A stretch of DNA of 64,000 nucleotides from Isoetes taiwanensis (GCA_021234155.1 JAJEKV010000041.1:6952917-7016916); one strand, 5' to 3'. Counted from the first letter of the stretch, positions 28,856 to 40,668 are shown. Numbers and translations are program-made. Notes: generated by a model not told the origin, from the sequence alone.

Positions 28856-29943
28856 GTGTATGGATTCCTACCTGAAAGATCAGGGTTTTGCAAAGCTTGA
28901 AAATGATGGGAACATATATCTGTTCAGAATGGGAAAGGAATTTTGTTATATTGCCTTGTATGTAGATGATAATGTTATGGTTAGTAGTAACATGAATATA
29001 CTGCAGAAATGCAAAGAGGTATTGAAGAGTAGATTTGAAATGACAGATTTAGGGGAATTAAAAAAATTCCTAGGTATTGAAGTCCACAGAGATAGAAAAA
29101 GAAAAATCTTGACATTATCACAGGGACAAAATGTGGCAGGAATGTTGAAAAGATTCAACATGGAAGAATGCAAGATAGTGAAAACTCCAATGGCTGCTGG
29201 AAGCAAACTGTCTAAAGATCAGTGTCCTAAAACAGAAATGGAGAAAATCACAGCTCAAAATCTGCCATACCGAGAGTTGATTGGTTGTCTGTTTTACTTA
29301 GCAAATTGTACTAGGCCTGACATCTCTTATGCAGTGAATATTCTAAGTAGATATTGTAATGATCCAGGTATAGGCCATTGGCATGCAGCAAAAAGAATCT
29401 TGAGATACCTAAAAGGTACAAGCAATCATGGCATAATGTTTAATTCAGAGAATCTAGTGCTTCAGTCATTTTGTGACTCAGATTGGGGTGGGGATCTAGA
29501 TGAAAGGAAATCCACTTCTGGATTTATTCTGTTATTAGGAGGTGGACCAATCTCATGGAAGTGCAAAAAACAAAATTCAATAGCTCTCTCAACTGCAGAG
29601 GCTGAGTATGCAGCCACCACACTTGCAGCAAAGGAGATTTTGTGGTGTAGGAGACTGTTGAATGAATTAGGAATGAATCAGGAAGATCCCTTAATTTTGC
29701 AATCAGATAGCACGTTGTATTGCTATGACCAAAAACCCTGTTTTACATGAAAGGAGCAAACATATAGAGTTGGAGATGCATTTTATTCGTGACTTAGTAA
29801 ACAGGAATATTGTGGAAGTTAAGTATGTTCAGACAGAGAATCAATTAGCAGACATTCTTACAAAATCACTGGCAGAAAACAGGTTCAACAAATTGAGGAA
29901 GCTAATAAATTGCAGGGATTATAATATGAAGGGAGAGTGTTAG
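28856..29943 (+). pseudogene. Ty1/copia pol 3' half (RT palm and RNase H)
   Basis: [20 protein letters not shown] begins the part of copia RT that precedes the catalytic ALYVDDNVMVSS (YVDD at 28959-28970). Then LGELKKFLGIEVHR, MAAGSKLSKDQ, YRELIGCLFYLANCTRPDIS, and RNase H DSDWGGDLDERKSTSGFILL and ALSTAEAEYAATTLAAKEIL. Near 29725-29750 a frameshift moves to MTKNPVLHERSKHIELEMHF and ENQLADILTKSL, ending just as the LTR begins. Gag, protease, integrase and the first half of RT are absent; in their place is the Ty3-type sequence of element 1. Confidence 0.85.
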
Positions 29944-30520
29944 AATGGGGTCATATTATAATCAGTAGATCATTATCAGGGAATGTTGCTCATACAATTA
30001 GAGAGAAGATCTAATGCTACATGGACCTAGGGATCAAGCATTTGGAAACATATGGGCTATGGTAAAGATAGCAAAAGATTGAAATTGGAGTATGGTCGAA
30101 TGGAATTATATGGTTTGAATTAACCATTGGCCTAAAGGTTAATGTGAATGGCTATCTCGGTCAAATGAGATAAGGCCATATATGAGCATGGAAATAGAAA
30201 ATGGCTAGGCCGGAATCGTCGATGAGATTGAGGTGCCGATTCTGTTGGATCGGTGCCGAACAGATAAAATTTAAGGAGAATTTTGTACATGCAGTTGGAT
30301 AGAGTGATTAATCGGATTCATTGGTGAATGAATGCCCGAGCTTTCGTGATTAAGTTAGCTTGAAATACAAGGGGTTTCCCATTGCTACAGTGCATCGTGA
30401 AGATTTAATTGTTTCTGTATTTCATATGCTTAACGATCGAAAGTTTTCACATTAGGATTGAACTAATTGTAGAAGCAATTGTTTAATCAAGTGTGACTTG
30501 TTGAACTGAATTGCTAGACA
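29938..30520 (+). mobile_element. Probable 3' LTR of the copia element
   Basis: TGTTAGAATGGGG starts at 29938 directly after a purine tract (GAAGGGAGAG), overlapping the end of pol, as is common in copia elements. A plausible end is CTAGACA at 30514-30520, but there is no second LTR to confirm it. Confidence 0.5.
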
Positions 30521-33500
30521 TTATCCTATCTAAGATTTTCTAATTCTTTGAGTCTTAAAAATTGAAAAAATGTGATTAGGAGTGGATTAGATAAGTTAGA
30601 TCTTATTTTGACTTTGGCTTCTAGATTAACATTTTTTGTGAGTTCATGTTTGCAGCAAAACAAGACCATCAGGAAAATAGTACCAAACAATATCAGGACA
30701 AGAAATTCTACTAATACTCTATCAAGTGTCATATGCAGGAGCACCCTTTTTTTTCCATCTATATTCATCCATCTTAAAGTGGTCCTACCATCCATTCAGC
30801 CTCCTATTCTTGCTCACATACCCAAATAGCCCTCTGCATATTCATCTTCACCATCACAGCAGAGTGGCAAAAGATTAAGGTTAACTGGTTTATATGTTTC
30901 CATGACAGGTGCACCCTTTCTCCATCTACATTCATCTGTCTTAAGTGGTCCTGCCATTCATTCAAGCCTCTTATCCTTGTTTTCATTCCCAAAAAGCACT
31001 CTGCACTTCAGCTCCACCATCATAGCAGAGTTGCATTTCTTAAAGATCAAGGAAAGATATGCATTTTCTTGTTTTGGCGAATCTACTACATATTCTACTT
31101 TAATTGCACTTCCATACTTCACATTCTCCATTCTATACACTCCATATCCACCAATTCTATGTTCATACTACCACTTACACTTCATCCATATCACATTTCC
31201 ATCATGCACACACTCATCTCATCACATTCACATTTCACATCTCTCACATGCACTTATTCCATCTTACTTTCATTCAAAGACACTTGATATCTATTGAAGA
31301 CCCCTCTATGCATTCATTTTTGGCATTTTATGGCTGAGGGGACCAGCCATTTTCTTGTTTTGGCGAGATGTTGCCCCCAAAGGGCGACATACTAATTGTT
31401 GGTCTATGCATTAAAGCTAGGTCAAGTTATCTTGTAAGACTAGGTCAAAGTTTGGAAGAGCTTGGTAGTCAATATTGATGTGAAGAACCAAAGGTGCTCC
31501 ATCTAAAGTCAAATGTTCAAGGTCAGACATCACAAGAGGTACTTTCTTTATGATCAAAGACATGCTTTAGAAGAACCTGGGTTATGAAGATTGGAAGTCA
31601 TTTGTAGAAGTTTGGAAGTTAGAGTTTGGAAGACCCCTATTTTCACATGATTCCAAAATCTCAGTCATTGCCTTTAGTTTTCTCATCCATATCCCCCCTC
31701 TTACTTTACTATATTTCCCCTTTGCATTCTTTCCTAGTCAGTTCTTCATAACCATACCTTACCATGCCTATTTTGCCATATTTACCCCTTTGGGTTTGTT
31801 CCTAGCCCACTTTTATTCATGACCATAAGATACCATTGTTTGTCTTCTCACTACCCCCTTTTTTGCAAATATCCTTAGCCCAACTTTTCATTTTTACCAT
31901 TGCCTCATAATTTTTCTATTTCCCCATGGTCCATTTTCCATTTTCCTATGAGCTCTCATGTTTACACGTGTCTCCATGGTATATCCTTGCTTTAGGACCA
32001 AAAGATGCTCTAGAATATTCCATGATCCCTCCCAAGTGTGTGAAAATTTTCCATAGTCTTAAAAATGTCCAAGACTTCCTTGATTATTTTAAGAGGACTC
32101 TTTAAAACCATGGTCGAAAAGGTCAAAATGCAGCATATTCTGGGATATACCTTTGAAAATACGGAGATCGTATCGCGCCATTTCCACGAAAATATGGCCA
32201 AGAACCCTAAACCGAGTTTCTCAGCTCAAATCACGCCGAATTTGGATCCAATGACCCTGCAACCTATTTATTTTTATCTTCCCGCCCTCTAGCAATTGAT
32301 AAACCCATAAATTAAGGCTAAGATTTGGAAATCATTTGAAAATTGAACTATATACATGGGATTCGACTGAAACACTTTTTGAAGGTCCAGACGCATCAAA
32401 CATCGACATTGATACATGCTGAGCATGATCTAAAGAAGTTCTTGAAGTACCTGAGCATTCCACAGTCTGATTTAGACTGATTATTTTATCCTGATATTAT
32501 TACATGACCATATGATATCCTCTGATGATTGATTTTTCTTATGACTTATATTCACTTTGTAGTTCCTTCATATCAATAAAAATTGCCTATCAAGTATTAA
32601 AAAACCTGTCTGTCATGATTTCTAGTATTTTTGCCATTCAAAATATTTTACAGTAAAACCTCCTGCACCCCGTACTTGCATTTGACAAGTTGCCTCTCAT
32701 TCTTGCATATATTTGCACCTGTATGCACAAAAAGTTCGAAAAAATCCCCCTCAAAGCTCAAGTTACAAATTTTCATATTCTGTCTAACATGATTCTTGAC
32801 TGTCATTTACAAATCAGTACCAAAAAAATACCTTTGGTGATCAAAAAAAAGGATTTGATTGTTTGCCTCATATCCTTGGTACATGTGTATCACCTTAGCT
32901 TTGGAATTTCTCAAAAAATCCATTTGCAACTCGAGTTCTATAATTCTGAGATCTGTCTGCAGTCTTGACTCACATTGACCAAAAATTGACCCGACTTTGA
33001 ACCCAAATATCTCATAGGTTTGAGCCCAGACTTGGTCAAGGTTTTTACCATTGCATGCCCACAACATTTCTGTACTAGTCACAATCATCTGACTTCAGAA
33101 ATCAATCCAGCTCTACCAACTACATCGATTTGAGTGAAGGTCCCATATTTCCAAATTGGGAAAGGTATGAACATTTGATATTTGAGCTGTTTCTCTGAAA
33201 ATTTCTTGTACAGATTGATCACCTTAAGTGATCTGGAGGTTCTAACCCCAACTTGAACAAAGTTTCAAGTTGGCTTCTTGTGTTTGACTCTTGAGCCAGG
33301 TTGAGGGTCAACATTATAGAAAAGATAACTTTCATTTATTGAAGTCGCAAAGGGTTACATTTTTCAGGTAGTAGGACGAAAGTCCTTTCACATATAAGTA
33401 GCAAGGGATTAATACTCAAGAGTACATTCAAAACATAAAATTTCAAAAACACAAATTGGCCCAACGAAGTGAGGCCCATGTTCTTCTGCAGCTTATTAGT

Positions 33501-33780
33501 GCTCTTTACTGGCCTGCAAAAGTGAACACATTAGTGTTTAAGAAATAAATTGAGTAGTGTGGTTGAAGGGACCACCCCCTTAAATAACTAAAAAATATGA
33601 ATGCAAGGATCCTATCATGTCTAAGGCTTGCATGTCGTCTCGGTGTAAGGAGTGGCAATATTCCCATTATAGTCGTAGACGAAGGCGTCCTATCATGAAT
33701 GCCTATATGCCCAATTTCCCATCTAAGATGCATGTAACCCAACCCATTGAATTATCCCTGCCGGATCTCGCTCATATGAC
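30521..33780. other. Repeat-derived, no gene recognised
   Basis: Contains a diverged tandem duplication (30733-31040), a C/T/A-rich stretch 31090-31300 rich in CAT and CAC, two copies of TTTTCTTGTTTTGGCGA (about 31058 and 31351), and AT-rich sequence to 33100. Between 33300 and 33780 lies what may be the 3' LTR of the minus-strand Ty3 element (TGTGACAGGGG at 33791). Frames here are short and without motifs. Confidence 0.4.
30733..31040 (+). repeat. Diverged tandem duplication, about 175-bp period
   Basis: 30733-30868 and 30908-31040 share GCACCCTTT..CCATCTA.ATTCATC, AAGTGGTCCT.CCAT.CATTCA and CATCACAGCAGAG / CATCATAGCAGAG, with many substitutions. Confidence 0.75.
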
Positions 33781-33791
33781 CCCTGTCACAC

Positions 33792-34398
33792 TAAAAAAAC
33801 ATTATGCTTACCATCGGGGTCGAAGATGATTGCATCTTGAATGGTTCGGCCCTGGCATTCTTTCATAAAGTCCGGATAAGTCTTAATCCGCTTTAAGAAC
33901 CCATGTTGCATCCTTTGTGGGTAAGTGTTTCCACTTAACCAAGTATTGCAAAATTTGAGTTCGACGGGTTTGCTTATAGGCACGATCAAGGAGAGCTTCC
34001 GGCACAATTTCCAATTGATCCTCAGTCATCTCCAGAAGTGTTGGTGTGTCAAGAATCTCTTCTGGATCTGGATGATGCTTCTTGAGAAGATTTACATGGA
34101 AAACTTTATGGATCCTTAAATGTGCAGGTAGATCCAACCGGTAGGCCTGAGAACATATCCTTTCGGTTATCTGAAACGGTCCCACCCATCTAGCCGCAAG
34201 ATTCTTGTAGTTGCCAATCTTAAATTTGGCTTGCTTCACCTTGATCTTTAGCCAAACGGAATCACCCACCTGAAACTCCCGGGGAGTACGATGTCGATCC
34301 GCAAGACTCTTTTGCCGAGCTCTTGCGGCTATCAAGTATGCTCGAACCTCTTCGACTAGCGCTTGCATGTCTGTAAGCAACTGCTGAAAAACTTCCAC
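33792..34398 (-). pseudogene. Ty3 integrase C-terminus with chromodomain
   Basis: Minus strand: ARQKSLADRHRTPREFQVGD, WVGPFQITERICSQAYRLDL and HKVFHVNLLKKHHPDPE form the GPF/Y module. A chromodomain follows: ALLDRAYKQTRRTQILQYLV, KWKHLPTKDATWVLKAD. A frameshift after it leads to the end at about 33789, where TGTGACAGGGG may start the 3' LTR. Chromodomains of Ty3 chromoviruses bind histone H3 methylated at Lys9 and steer integration to heterochromatin; whether the aromatic cage is complete here is unclear. Confidence 0.8.
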
Positions 34399-34850
34399 CT
34401 TGGATATGGATTATGCCACATGTCTGGCGTGAGGCATTGATAGCCGTAATTTATCATGAAAGGAGACATCCTTGAGGACTCATGCCTAGTGCTGTTGTAG
34501 GCGAACTCCACCAAATGGATGTAGTCTGCCCATTGAGATTGTTTGCTCCAGACATAGTTACGTAGCATATCCTCAATTATGTGATTGGTACGCTCTGTTT
34601 GACCGTCTGTCTGCGGGTGATAAGTTGTGCTCATGGCAAGCTTAGTTTGAATAGTGCTGAAGAAATCTTTCCAGAATGCACTAACAAACTTAGGATCTCG
34701 ATCTGATATAATAGTACGGGGCATCCCATGCAGACGAAAAACCTCTTTAGTAAAGAGCAAAGGCAGTATCCAATGCAGTGTCCGTGGTACGACATGGCAG
34801 GAAATGTGCCATCTTAGAAAGTTTGTCGACCACCACCATTAAGGCATCAA
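34356..34850 (-). pseudogene. Ty3 integrase catalytic core with an internal deletion
   Basis: Contains ALMVVVDKLSKMAHFLPC, TIISDRDPKFVSAFWKDFF and TTYHPQTDGQTERTNHIIED, the second and third parts of the DDE core. The first catalytic Asp segment is missing: KAEHIK (zinc finger end) is joined directly to RGFDALMVVV at about 34850, so about 30 codons are deleted, and a TAA lies near 34760. Catalytically dead. Confidence 0.8.
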
Positions 34851-35650
34851 ACCCTCTTAATGTGCTCTGCCTTTGTTTGCTGACAGATCTGGCATTGCTT
34901 AATGTACTTGGCAATGTGCTTCTTCATTCCTGGCCAGAAATAGCTGGAGCGGATTTTGAAATATGTTTTCATAAATCCTGCATGCCCAGCGATAGGATTG
35001 TTATGTGTATCATGGAGAATGAGCTTACGAACTCCAGATGTTTCGGGAACACATAACTTGTCCTTGTAATAAAGGAGTTCAGCTTGCTTCTTGTAATGGC
35101 GGAAGGTCTCCCTCTCCTTATCCGTTCTGGCTCCCTTGGATACACTTTGCCATATCTCCCAGAATTCTGGGTCTACGGGAAGTGCCTGCTGAATCTGCTT
35201 TCCAAACTCACTGGAGAGTGTGGATATAGCATTACAATGCGTTCGAGTGACGAATGGATGTCTAGAAAGGGCGTCGGCAACAACATTATGCTTGCCCGGC
35301 TTATAAATGACCTCAAAATCGTATTCCTCAAGGAATTCCATCCATTGTCTTTGTCTCAAGTTGAGATGGGGTTGCGTGAAGATGTATTGGAGGCTTTGAT
35401 GATCAGTATCTAACTGGAATCGCCTTCGAATTAAATAGTGCCTCCAAATGCGCAAGGCACGCACAACGGCGAGCAACTCTTGATCATGCGTGGGGTATCG
35501 CTGTTCTGTGTCATTCATCTTTCGAGAATCATAAGCGATAACCTGACCTTCTTGCATTAAGACTCCACCGGTAGCGATTTTACTAGCATCTGTGGCAACC
35601 CACTTATCCTTTTGAGGATCTGGCATTGTAAGAACATGAGCTGTTTTCAA
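34851..35650 (-). pseudogene. Ty3 RNase H and integrase zinc-binding domain
   Basis: [60 protein letters not shown] and [13 protein letters not shown], then [25 protein letters not shown] with an intact HHCC. Very similar to element 1, so the two belong to closely related lineages. Confidence 0.85.
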
Positions 35651-35665
35651 ATCATCCTTTAATGC

Positions 35666-36418
35666 TTAGAATCCGGCCTGAACCTTGTCTTTCCAATGTC
35701 CCATCCAATCCCTAACCTTTTCATGCTTGGTCAGGTCCGTTAAAGGTGCAGCGAGCTTGGCAAAGTCCTTGACAAATTTACGGTAATAACCAGCCAAGCC
35801 TAGAAAGCTGCAGACCTCAGACACATTGATTGGAATGGGCCACTCCTTTACTGCCTCAATCTTAGCGGGATCTGTGGCTATTCCTTCGGCAGATACAATA
35901 TGTCCCAGGTAATCAACCTTTGTAGAACTTGGCATATAATTGGTGGTGTCTCAATTTCTGTAAGGCCAATCGAAGGTGCCGTTCATGGTCCTCTAAGGTC
36001 TTACTGTATATGAGGATATCATCAAAGAATATGATGACAAAATCGTCAAGGTATTCACGGAAGACATCATTCATGAGCCTCATGAAAGTAGCTTAGTGAG
36101 ACCAAATGACATTACAGTGAACTCGTAATGCCCATAACGCGTCCAAAAAGCAGACATATGGATGTCATCCTCCTTGATTCTTATCTGGTGATATCCTGAC
36201 CGAAGGTCAATCTTTGTAAAGTACTTAGCCCCTTGCAATTGATCCATTAGATCGTCCGCCCGCGGCAAAGCATACCGATTCTTAATAGAAAGCTTATTTT
36301 GCTGGCGGTAATCGATGCACATTCTTAGGGTACCATCCTTTTTCTTGACAAAGAGTATCGGGGCTCCAAAAGGTGAGACACTGGGTCGAATGAAGCCTAA
36401 TTTGAGGAGTTCCTGCAA
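35666..36418 (-). pseudogene. Ty3 reverse transcriptase, frameshifted
   Basis: [35 protein letters not shown] and [16 protein letters not shown] are in one frame; a small deletion after MSFGLT shifts the frame, and [14 protein letters not shown] is found on the minus strand at about 36010-36050. The thumb/connection region [35 protein letters not shown] lies at 35935-35666. Inactive. Confidence 0.8.
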
Positions 36419-36450
36419 CTACTTCTTAAGCTCTGTTAATTCAAAAATAC

Positions 36451-37430
36451 TCATCCGATATGGGGCCTTACTGGTACGTTTAGTGCCTGGCTCCAAGGTG
36501 ATTTCACACTCCACTCCTCTAAAGGGTGGCAAGCGATGGATCTCGTCGGGGGAGGCGAGGCAGTGAGAGCTTCATCATGTTTGGACCTAGCTTCCACTGA
36601 AACAAGTCGAATCATGCCAGTGATCTGAGATTTCCTGAGAGCCCTATGCAACTGGCGTAATGAAATACATTGCATAATGGGAATAACTGGCTTACCTGCT
36701 ATAGTGACTCGGGTCCCATTGGATGCATTGAAGGTAACTTCCCGTTTCTCACAGTCAATGTTGGCCTTGGTAGCAGCCAGGAATTCCATTCCCACAATGA
36801 GATCATAGCGACCAATATCCATCATCTCCGCTCCTAGAGCAATAGGTGCTCCTGGCAGCTGAATGTTCATTAGACTTCAAAGGAGTGATCTGTAAGGCTT
36901 TTGCCATTCTAGGAGATGCAAAGTTATGCATGCTATCAGTGTCCATAAGGATGATGAAAGGTTTACAACCTACTTGGCCAACCGTAGAGATGACAGATGG
37001 CTGGTGGTTGGCTTGACCCGTTTCAATGGCAGCATAGATATGAGACTCACCTGTTATAGAGTCAGGCGCGTCATCCTCAGCAGCGTCGTCCAGAAGGTTT
37101 GGGTCCCCTGCGCCTTCTCAATCCATATCCGCCAGGGCGGCCTGCACGGTCTGCGTAATGTAAGGACATTCTTGCATACGGTGCCCTGGGTGGAAACACC
37201 GATAGCAAGCCTTGTCCTTGCATAACTGTTCACGAGCCTCTCTAGGAATGGCCTGTAGGATATCTCTGAAAGCTCCCACAGTGTTGGCCGACTTCTCTGG
37301 TACAGTAAAGGAAACTTTCTTCTCAGTTTTCTGATATCCAGTAGAGGCGGGAGGCCCTGGACTAGGTGAGCGCCCCTTTGAGTGAAAGAAGAGGGTCGGG
37401 GTGGCTGGTACTTGGGAGTGTCCTCTCTTC
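36451..37430 (-). pseudogene. Ty3 gag zinc knuckle and protease, truncated 5' end
   Basis: CYRCFHPGHRMQEC (about 37163-37204) is the Gag zinc knuckle. The protease reads FIILMDTDSMHNFASPRMA; the usual DSGS is DTDS, so the active-site Gly is lost. MNIQLPGAPIALGAEMMDIG and GMEFLAATKANIDCEKREVT follow. The capsid part of gag is absent: at about 37430 the coding sequence gives way to the pyrimidine-rich spacer. Confidence 0.75.
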
Positions 37431-37439
37431 TAGATTCGT

Positions 37440-39676
37440 TCTTTTTTTCTCTAATTATGTTTATTGATCTATCAGCTCCTTATTTCATGTTTTATTGATT
37501 TTCCCTTGTTTCACTTACCTAATTGGCTCTACTCATTCCTTTTTTGCTTTGTGTCCTATTCGACTCGGTTCCCTCTTGCTCTGTGTTACCGTATATTTTT
37601 TCTTTCATTCTATGGGATTTTTTCCTCCGCATTCATCTTGACTATTATTTGTTGTTTTGTTTTCACTCGTTTTATTTTCCTTACCCATCATATTCTGCCC
37701 TATAACTCTGTATGGTGTGGTTCCCTCTTGTACGTAGTTCTTTTTACCTAGTATTCTTCTGTTCCATGAGCTCCTTTCATCCATTCCATGGTCTTTTTCC
37801 TCCTGAGTTGTCACTCGATTTGTTTGACTCCTTGTTCTATTGGAATCCAATTCCTCTTTTTTGCTCCATTTTTCTAGTTGGCGTATGTTGGTTATAGAGC
37901 TCCACTGGCATTTTCTTGTTGTGGTTTTACTTCTTTTATGGTGGTTCATGTGAATATATTCTCACATACTTTGTTGCAATATTAATTGTTCTTGTAGCGT
38001 GTCCTATGACTTTGTTGATACATTTACTATTCTTCTTTGGTCCATTTGTTTTGCTCGTTCCTTGCTCCCTTTGATTTGTTTAATCCATATACCATTGGTC
38101 GTTCTTCTATTGCCTTGTCTCTTAGTGAGTCTCGTTGCTTTGCTTTTTTCGTTGTATATTTTGGGGTTTAGTTGCTCAAGCTCATTATTTGGGTCTTGTA
38201 ATGCTGCTTCAATATAGTGTGTACTTTTAGCAGATTGAGACATGGTTGCTTGCTCACCTGGGTTCTATAACTTTTGTTGCTCTTTTTGTTGTGTTGTTTC
38301 TCTTGTTGCCATTGCCCCATTTGTTGGTCCCTTGATTTCAATTCTTTTCGTTCATACTGGATAGGTTCCTAGGTTCTTTTGCTTCCTTACGAACTTGTTG
38401 TTGAGCATTCATGTGCTCATTTGCGTCACTTGCACCTATTGTTTTTCTTCTTATTTTTGCTTTACTTGCCATTAGTCCCGTTGGTCTCTCTAATCTCCCT
38501 TGCCTCGCTATTCAGAACTCTCTCTTGGGGTTTTATTTGCTTTTGAATTATCATACTCTGTCCTTTGTCCTTTGTCCTTTGTTATTTGTATCTTATTTCT
38601 CTTATTTAACCCACGATTCTATTGTTTATTCTTTTTCTTACTTTTTCGTTCAGTCATGGCCATTTTGTCTACGTCTGCTTCATTTTCTTTTGCTTGCTCA
38701 TGCTCTATATATCACATGCCTTCTTGTTTGGTCTCTTTTATTCGTACCCTATTTCTTCCCTTTGACCTCCTTTTATTCTGTTAACCTTCAAGCTATTGCT
38801 TTTTCGTGAACTTTCAAGTTATTGCTTATTTCATTTCTTTCTTGTTGCTATCGTACACATTGCCATCTGTGTTTGCTCAATTTTCTTGTTTGCCCTTGGT
38901 TTTTGGTACCCTTGGTCACTTCAGTTATATCTCTTCTCCATCTTTTTTGAGGTTCCATTGTCACCTTCTCCTTTTTGTCATAGTTTGGTATCAGTTGTTC
39001 CATTGTTTCCTATTTGTGTCCTATTTGCTTTCATTTGATTCTTTACCATGTCTTAGTTTAGCACCATGGGTCTCATTTTTCCATTTCCCTGCCTAGTTCT
39101 CTTCTTATGCTTGATAACGCTATGCTTTTGTTACAGGGTCTCATTTTTCCATTTCCCTGCCTAGTTCTCTTCTTATGTTTGATAATGCTATGCTTTTGTT
39201 ACATTTTCTCCATTGTCTCTTTTGTTACATTTTCTCCCTTGTCCAATGTTCCCTTGGTCATATCTGCATTTTCTATTTCATTTGCCCCATTAGGTTGTTT
39301 CCTTTTTCACTTCTTGTCCCCTGTTCTTCGCCTCCTTTTTCTTATTTGCTCCTTTAATCTATTCTTTATTTTGCTTTGTTGCCCCCTTTTATTTTCTTTC
39401 TTTTGTCTTTTCGGATGGCATTTTGTTTTATTTTGTTTTAGTTTTTCCGTTTCTTATTTGTCATATCTCCCTCACCTCTTGTTTTGCCTGGATTTTTCCC
39501 TCGGCTCTAATTATCTCGGTTACTCCATAGCCTTGCTTAGCCTTTTTGTTTGTCCCATTTGCCTGATCTATTCTAGCCATCCTATTCTACCATTTTCTCC
39601 CGTCATTTTGTTTTATCTTTGTTCCTCTCGTCAGCCTAGTTTGCTCTATTTTTTAGGGAGATTCCTCTTCTATCGG
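37440..39676. repeat. 2.2-kb pyrimidine-rich (plus strand) spacer
   Basis: The plus strand is strikingly T- and C-rich and A-poor, so the minus strand is purine-rich, with recurrent phrases such as GGGAGAAAATG and AGGGAAAATC. Long plus-strand frames here are hydrophobic and low complexity because A-poor sequence rarely gives stops. A near-perfect local duplication of about 60 bp occurs at 39076-39130 and 39137-39195 (TCTCATTTTTCCATTTCCCT). It lies between the gag remnant and the third H3-like gene. Confidence 0.75.
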
Positions 39677-39694
39677 CCACTTGGTTGTGCTAAA

Positions 39695-39760
39695 GGACCC
39701 ATCCTAGGAATGCCACGGTTCTATTGCAATAGAACCGACATTCCTTGGATGGGGACGTCC
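39695..39760. repeat. 66-bp palindrome near the third H3-like gene
   Basis: Left arm GGACCCATCCTAGGAATGCC, ACGGTTCTATTG; right arm CAATAGAACCG, ACATTCCTTGGATGGG, GACGTCC. Nearly the same length as the element 1 (67) and element 2 (71) palindromes but unrelated in sequence. Confidence 0.9.
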
Positions 39761-39990
39761 CTCCTCACATCTCCTATTTATTCTGTCTCTTCTCTCATTT
39801 TCATTCATCGGCGTTCTCTTGAGCTAGTTTTTCTCCTCCTTCTCTATCCTACCAGTTTTCCTCACCCTCCCTTTTCTGGTTCCCATTATTCCGTTCCATT
39901 GTTGCAGTTGCTCATTTCTTAATCCTCCTTAGTTTCATTGTTTCTTTGCGATGTTCTTTGCAAGTACATGTGTTCTTATTTTTCATTTTT

Positions 39991-40171
39991 TCTCGGCGTG
40001 GCACTGTGGCCTCCGAGGTTATTGTTTCATTTTCATTCTCTCTCGGCGTGGCACTGTAGCCTCCGAGGCAGCACTAATCAGACATTTTTTCCCGCGATGG
40101 TCATTCCGCGGACGGTTTTTGATTGATCGGCTGTTATTTCTTTCTCGGTGTGGCTCTGGAGCCTCCGAGCT
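39991..40171 (+). repeat. Three copies of CTCGGYGTGGCNCTGNRGCCTCCGAG
   Basis: Copies at about 39992-40017, 40043-40068 and 40145-40170. Each begins CTCGG and ends CCGAG with an inner GGC..GCC, so each can form a small hairpin. They lie between the 66-bp palindrome and the half palindrome at 40648. Confidence 0.75.
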
Positions 40172-40629
40172 TTATTACTCCATATATATTATTGTGCTTT
40201 GGCACGAGCCATGGCTGGTACATCCTAACTTTTTAATGGGTCACTCTCTTTTTCAAGATTTTCATTGCAGGTTACTTTGTGAAGATCTCTCGGTTGTTGG
40301 AGGGCGAGTGGTCGAGCTTCTCCTTAGGGATGCCTTGCCATCATGTTTGTTTCAAAGCATTTTGCGGTTGATATATGCTAGAGTCGAGCTTCAACCTTTG
40401 CATGCTTCAACTTCTTGCTCAGTGCACTGTATTCGAGTTGTCTCCATTCTAGTTCGGGTGTTGCAGAGTGGATGGATCACACTTTATCTTGTTTTCTTCA
40501 TTTCCATCGTGCTCTCGATGATTGTCTAGGTTTGGAGCACGTTTATCAATATTTTCAAACATTTCTACCCCTAGTAGGGGTATCAATTTGTACTCAGTGA
40601 TTTTCAAAAGCTCAATGAGAACACCACTT

Positions 40630-40668
40630 CACTTTGGTTGTGCTGTAGGACCCATCCTAGGAATAATT
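40630..40668. repeat. Half palindrome matching the 66-bp palindrome
   Basis: CTTTGGTTGTGCTGTAGGAC, CCATCCTAGGAAT repeats 39677-39711 including its flank, but the second arm is not present. It lies about 90 bp beyond the end of the third H3-like gene, where elements 1 and 2 have their first downstream palindrome. Confidence 0.7.

Noticed and set aside
30902-31337. Overlapping plus-strand ORFs with His/Ser/Ile-rich products
   Set aside because: They come from a CAT/CAC-rich low-complexity stretch in several frames at once.
33781-33791. Assigning the 33.8-37.4 kb gag-pol to element 3 with the H3-like gene
   Set aside because: Orientation and pol similarity fit, but its LTR start (TGTGACAGGGG) differs from that of the H3-bearing LTRs (TGTGACGTTCC) and the join at 37430 is broken, so I left it as a separate, related element.
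39107-39922. 271-codon hydrophobic plus-strand ORF that looks like a membrane protein
   Set aside because: It lies in the T/C-rich, A-poor spacer where stop codons are rare; the protein is low-complexity Phe/Leu/Ser/Cys and overlapping frames look alike.
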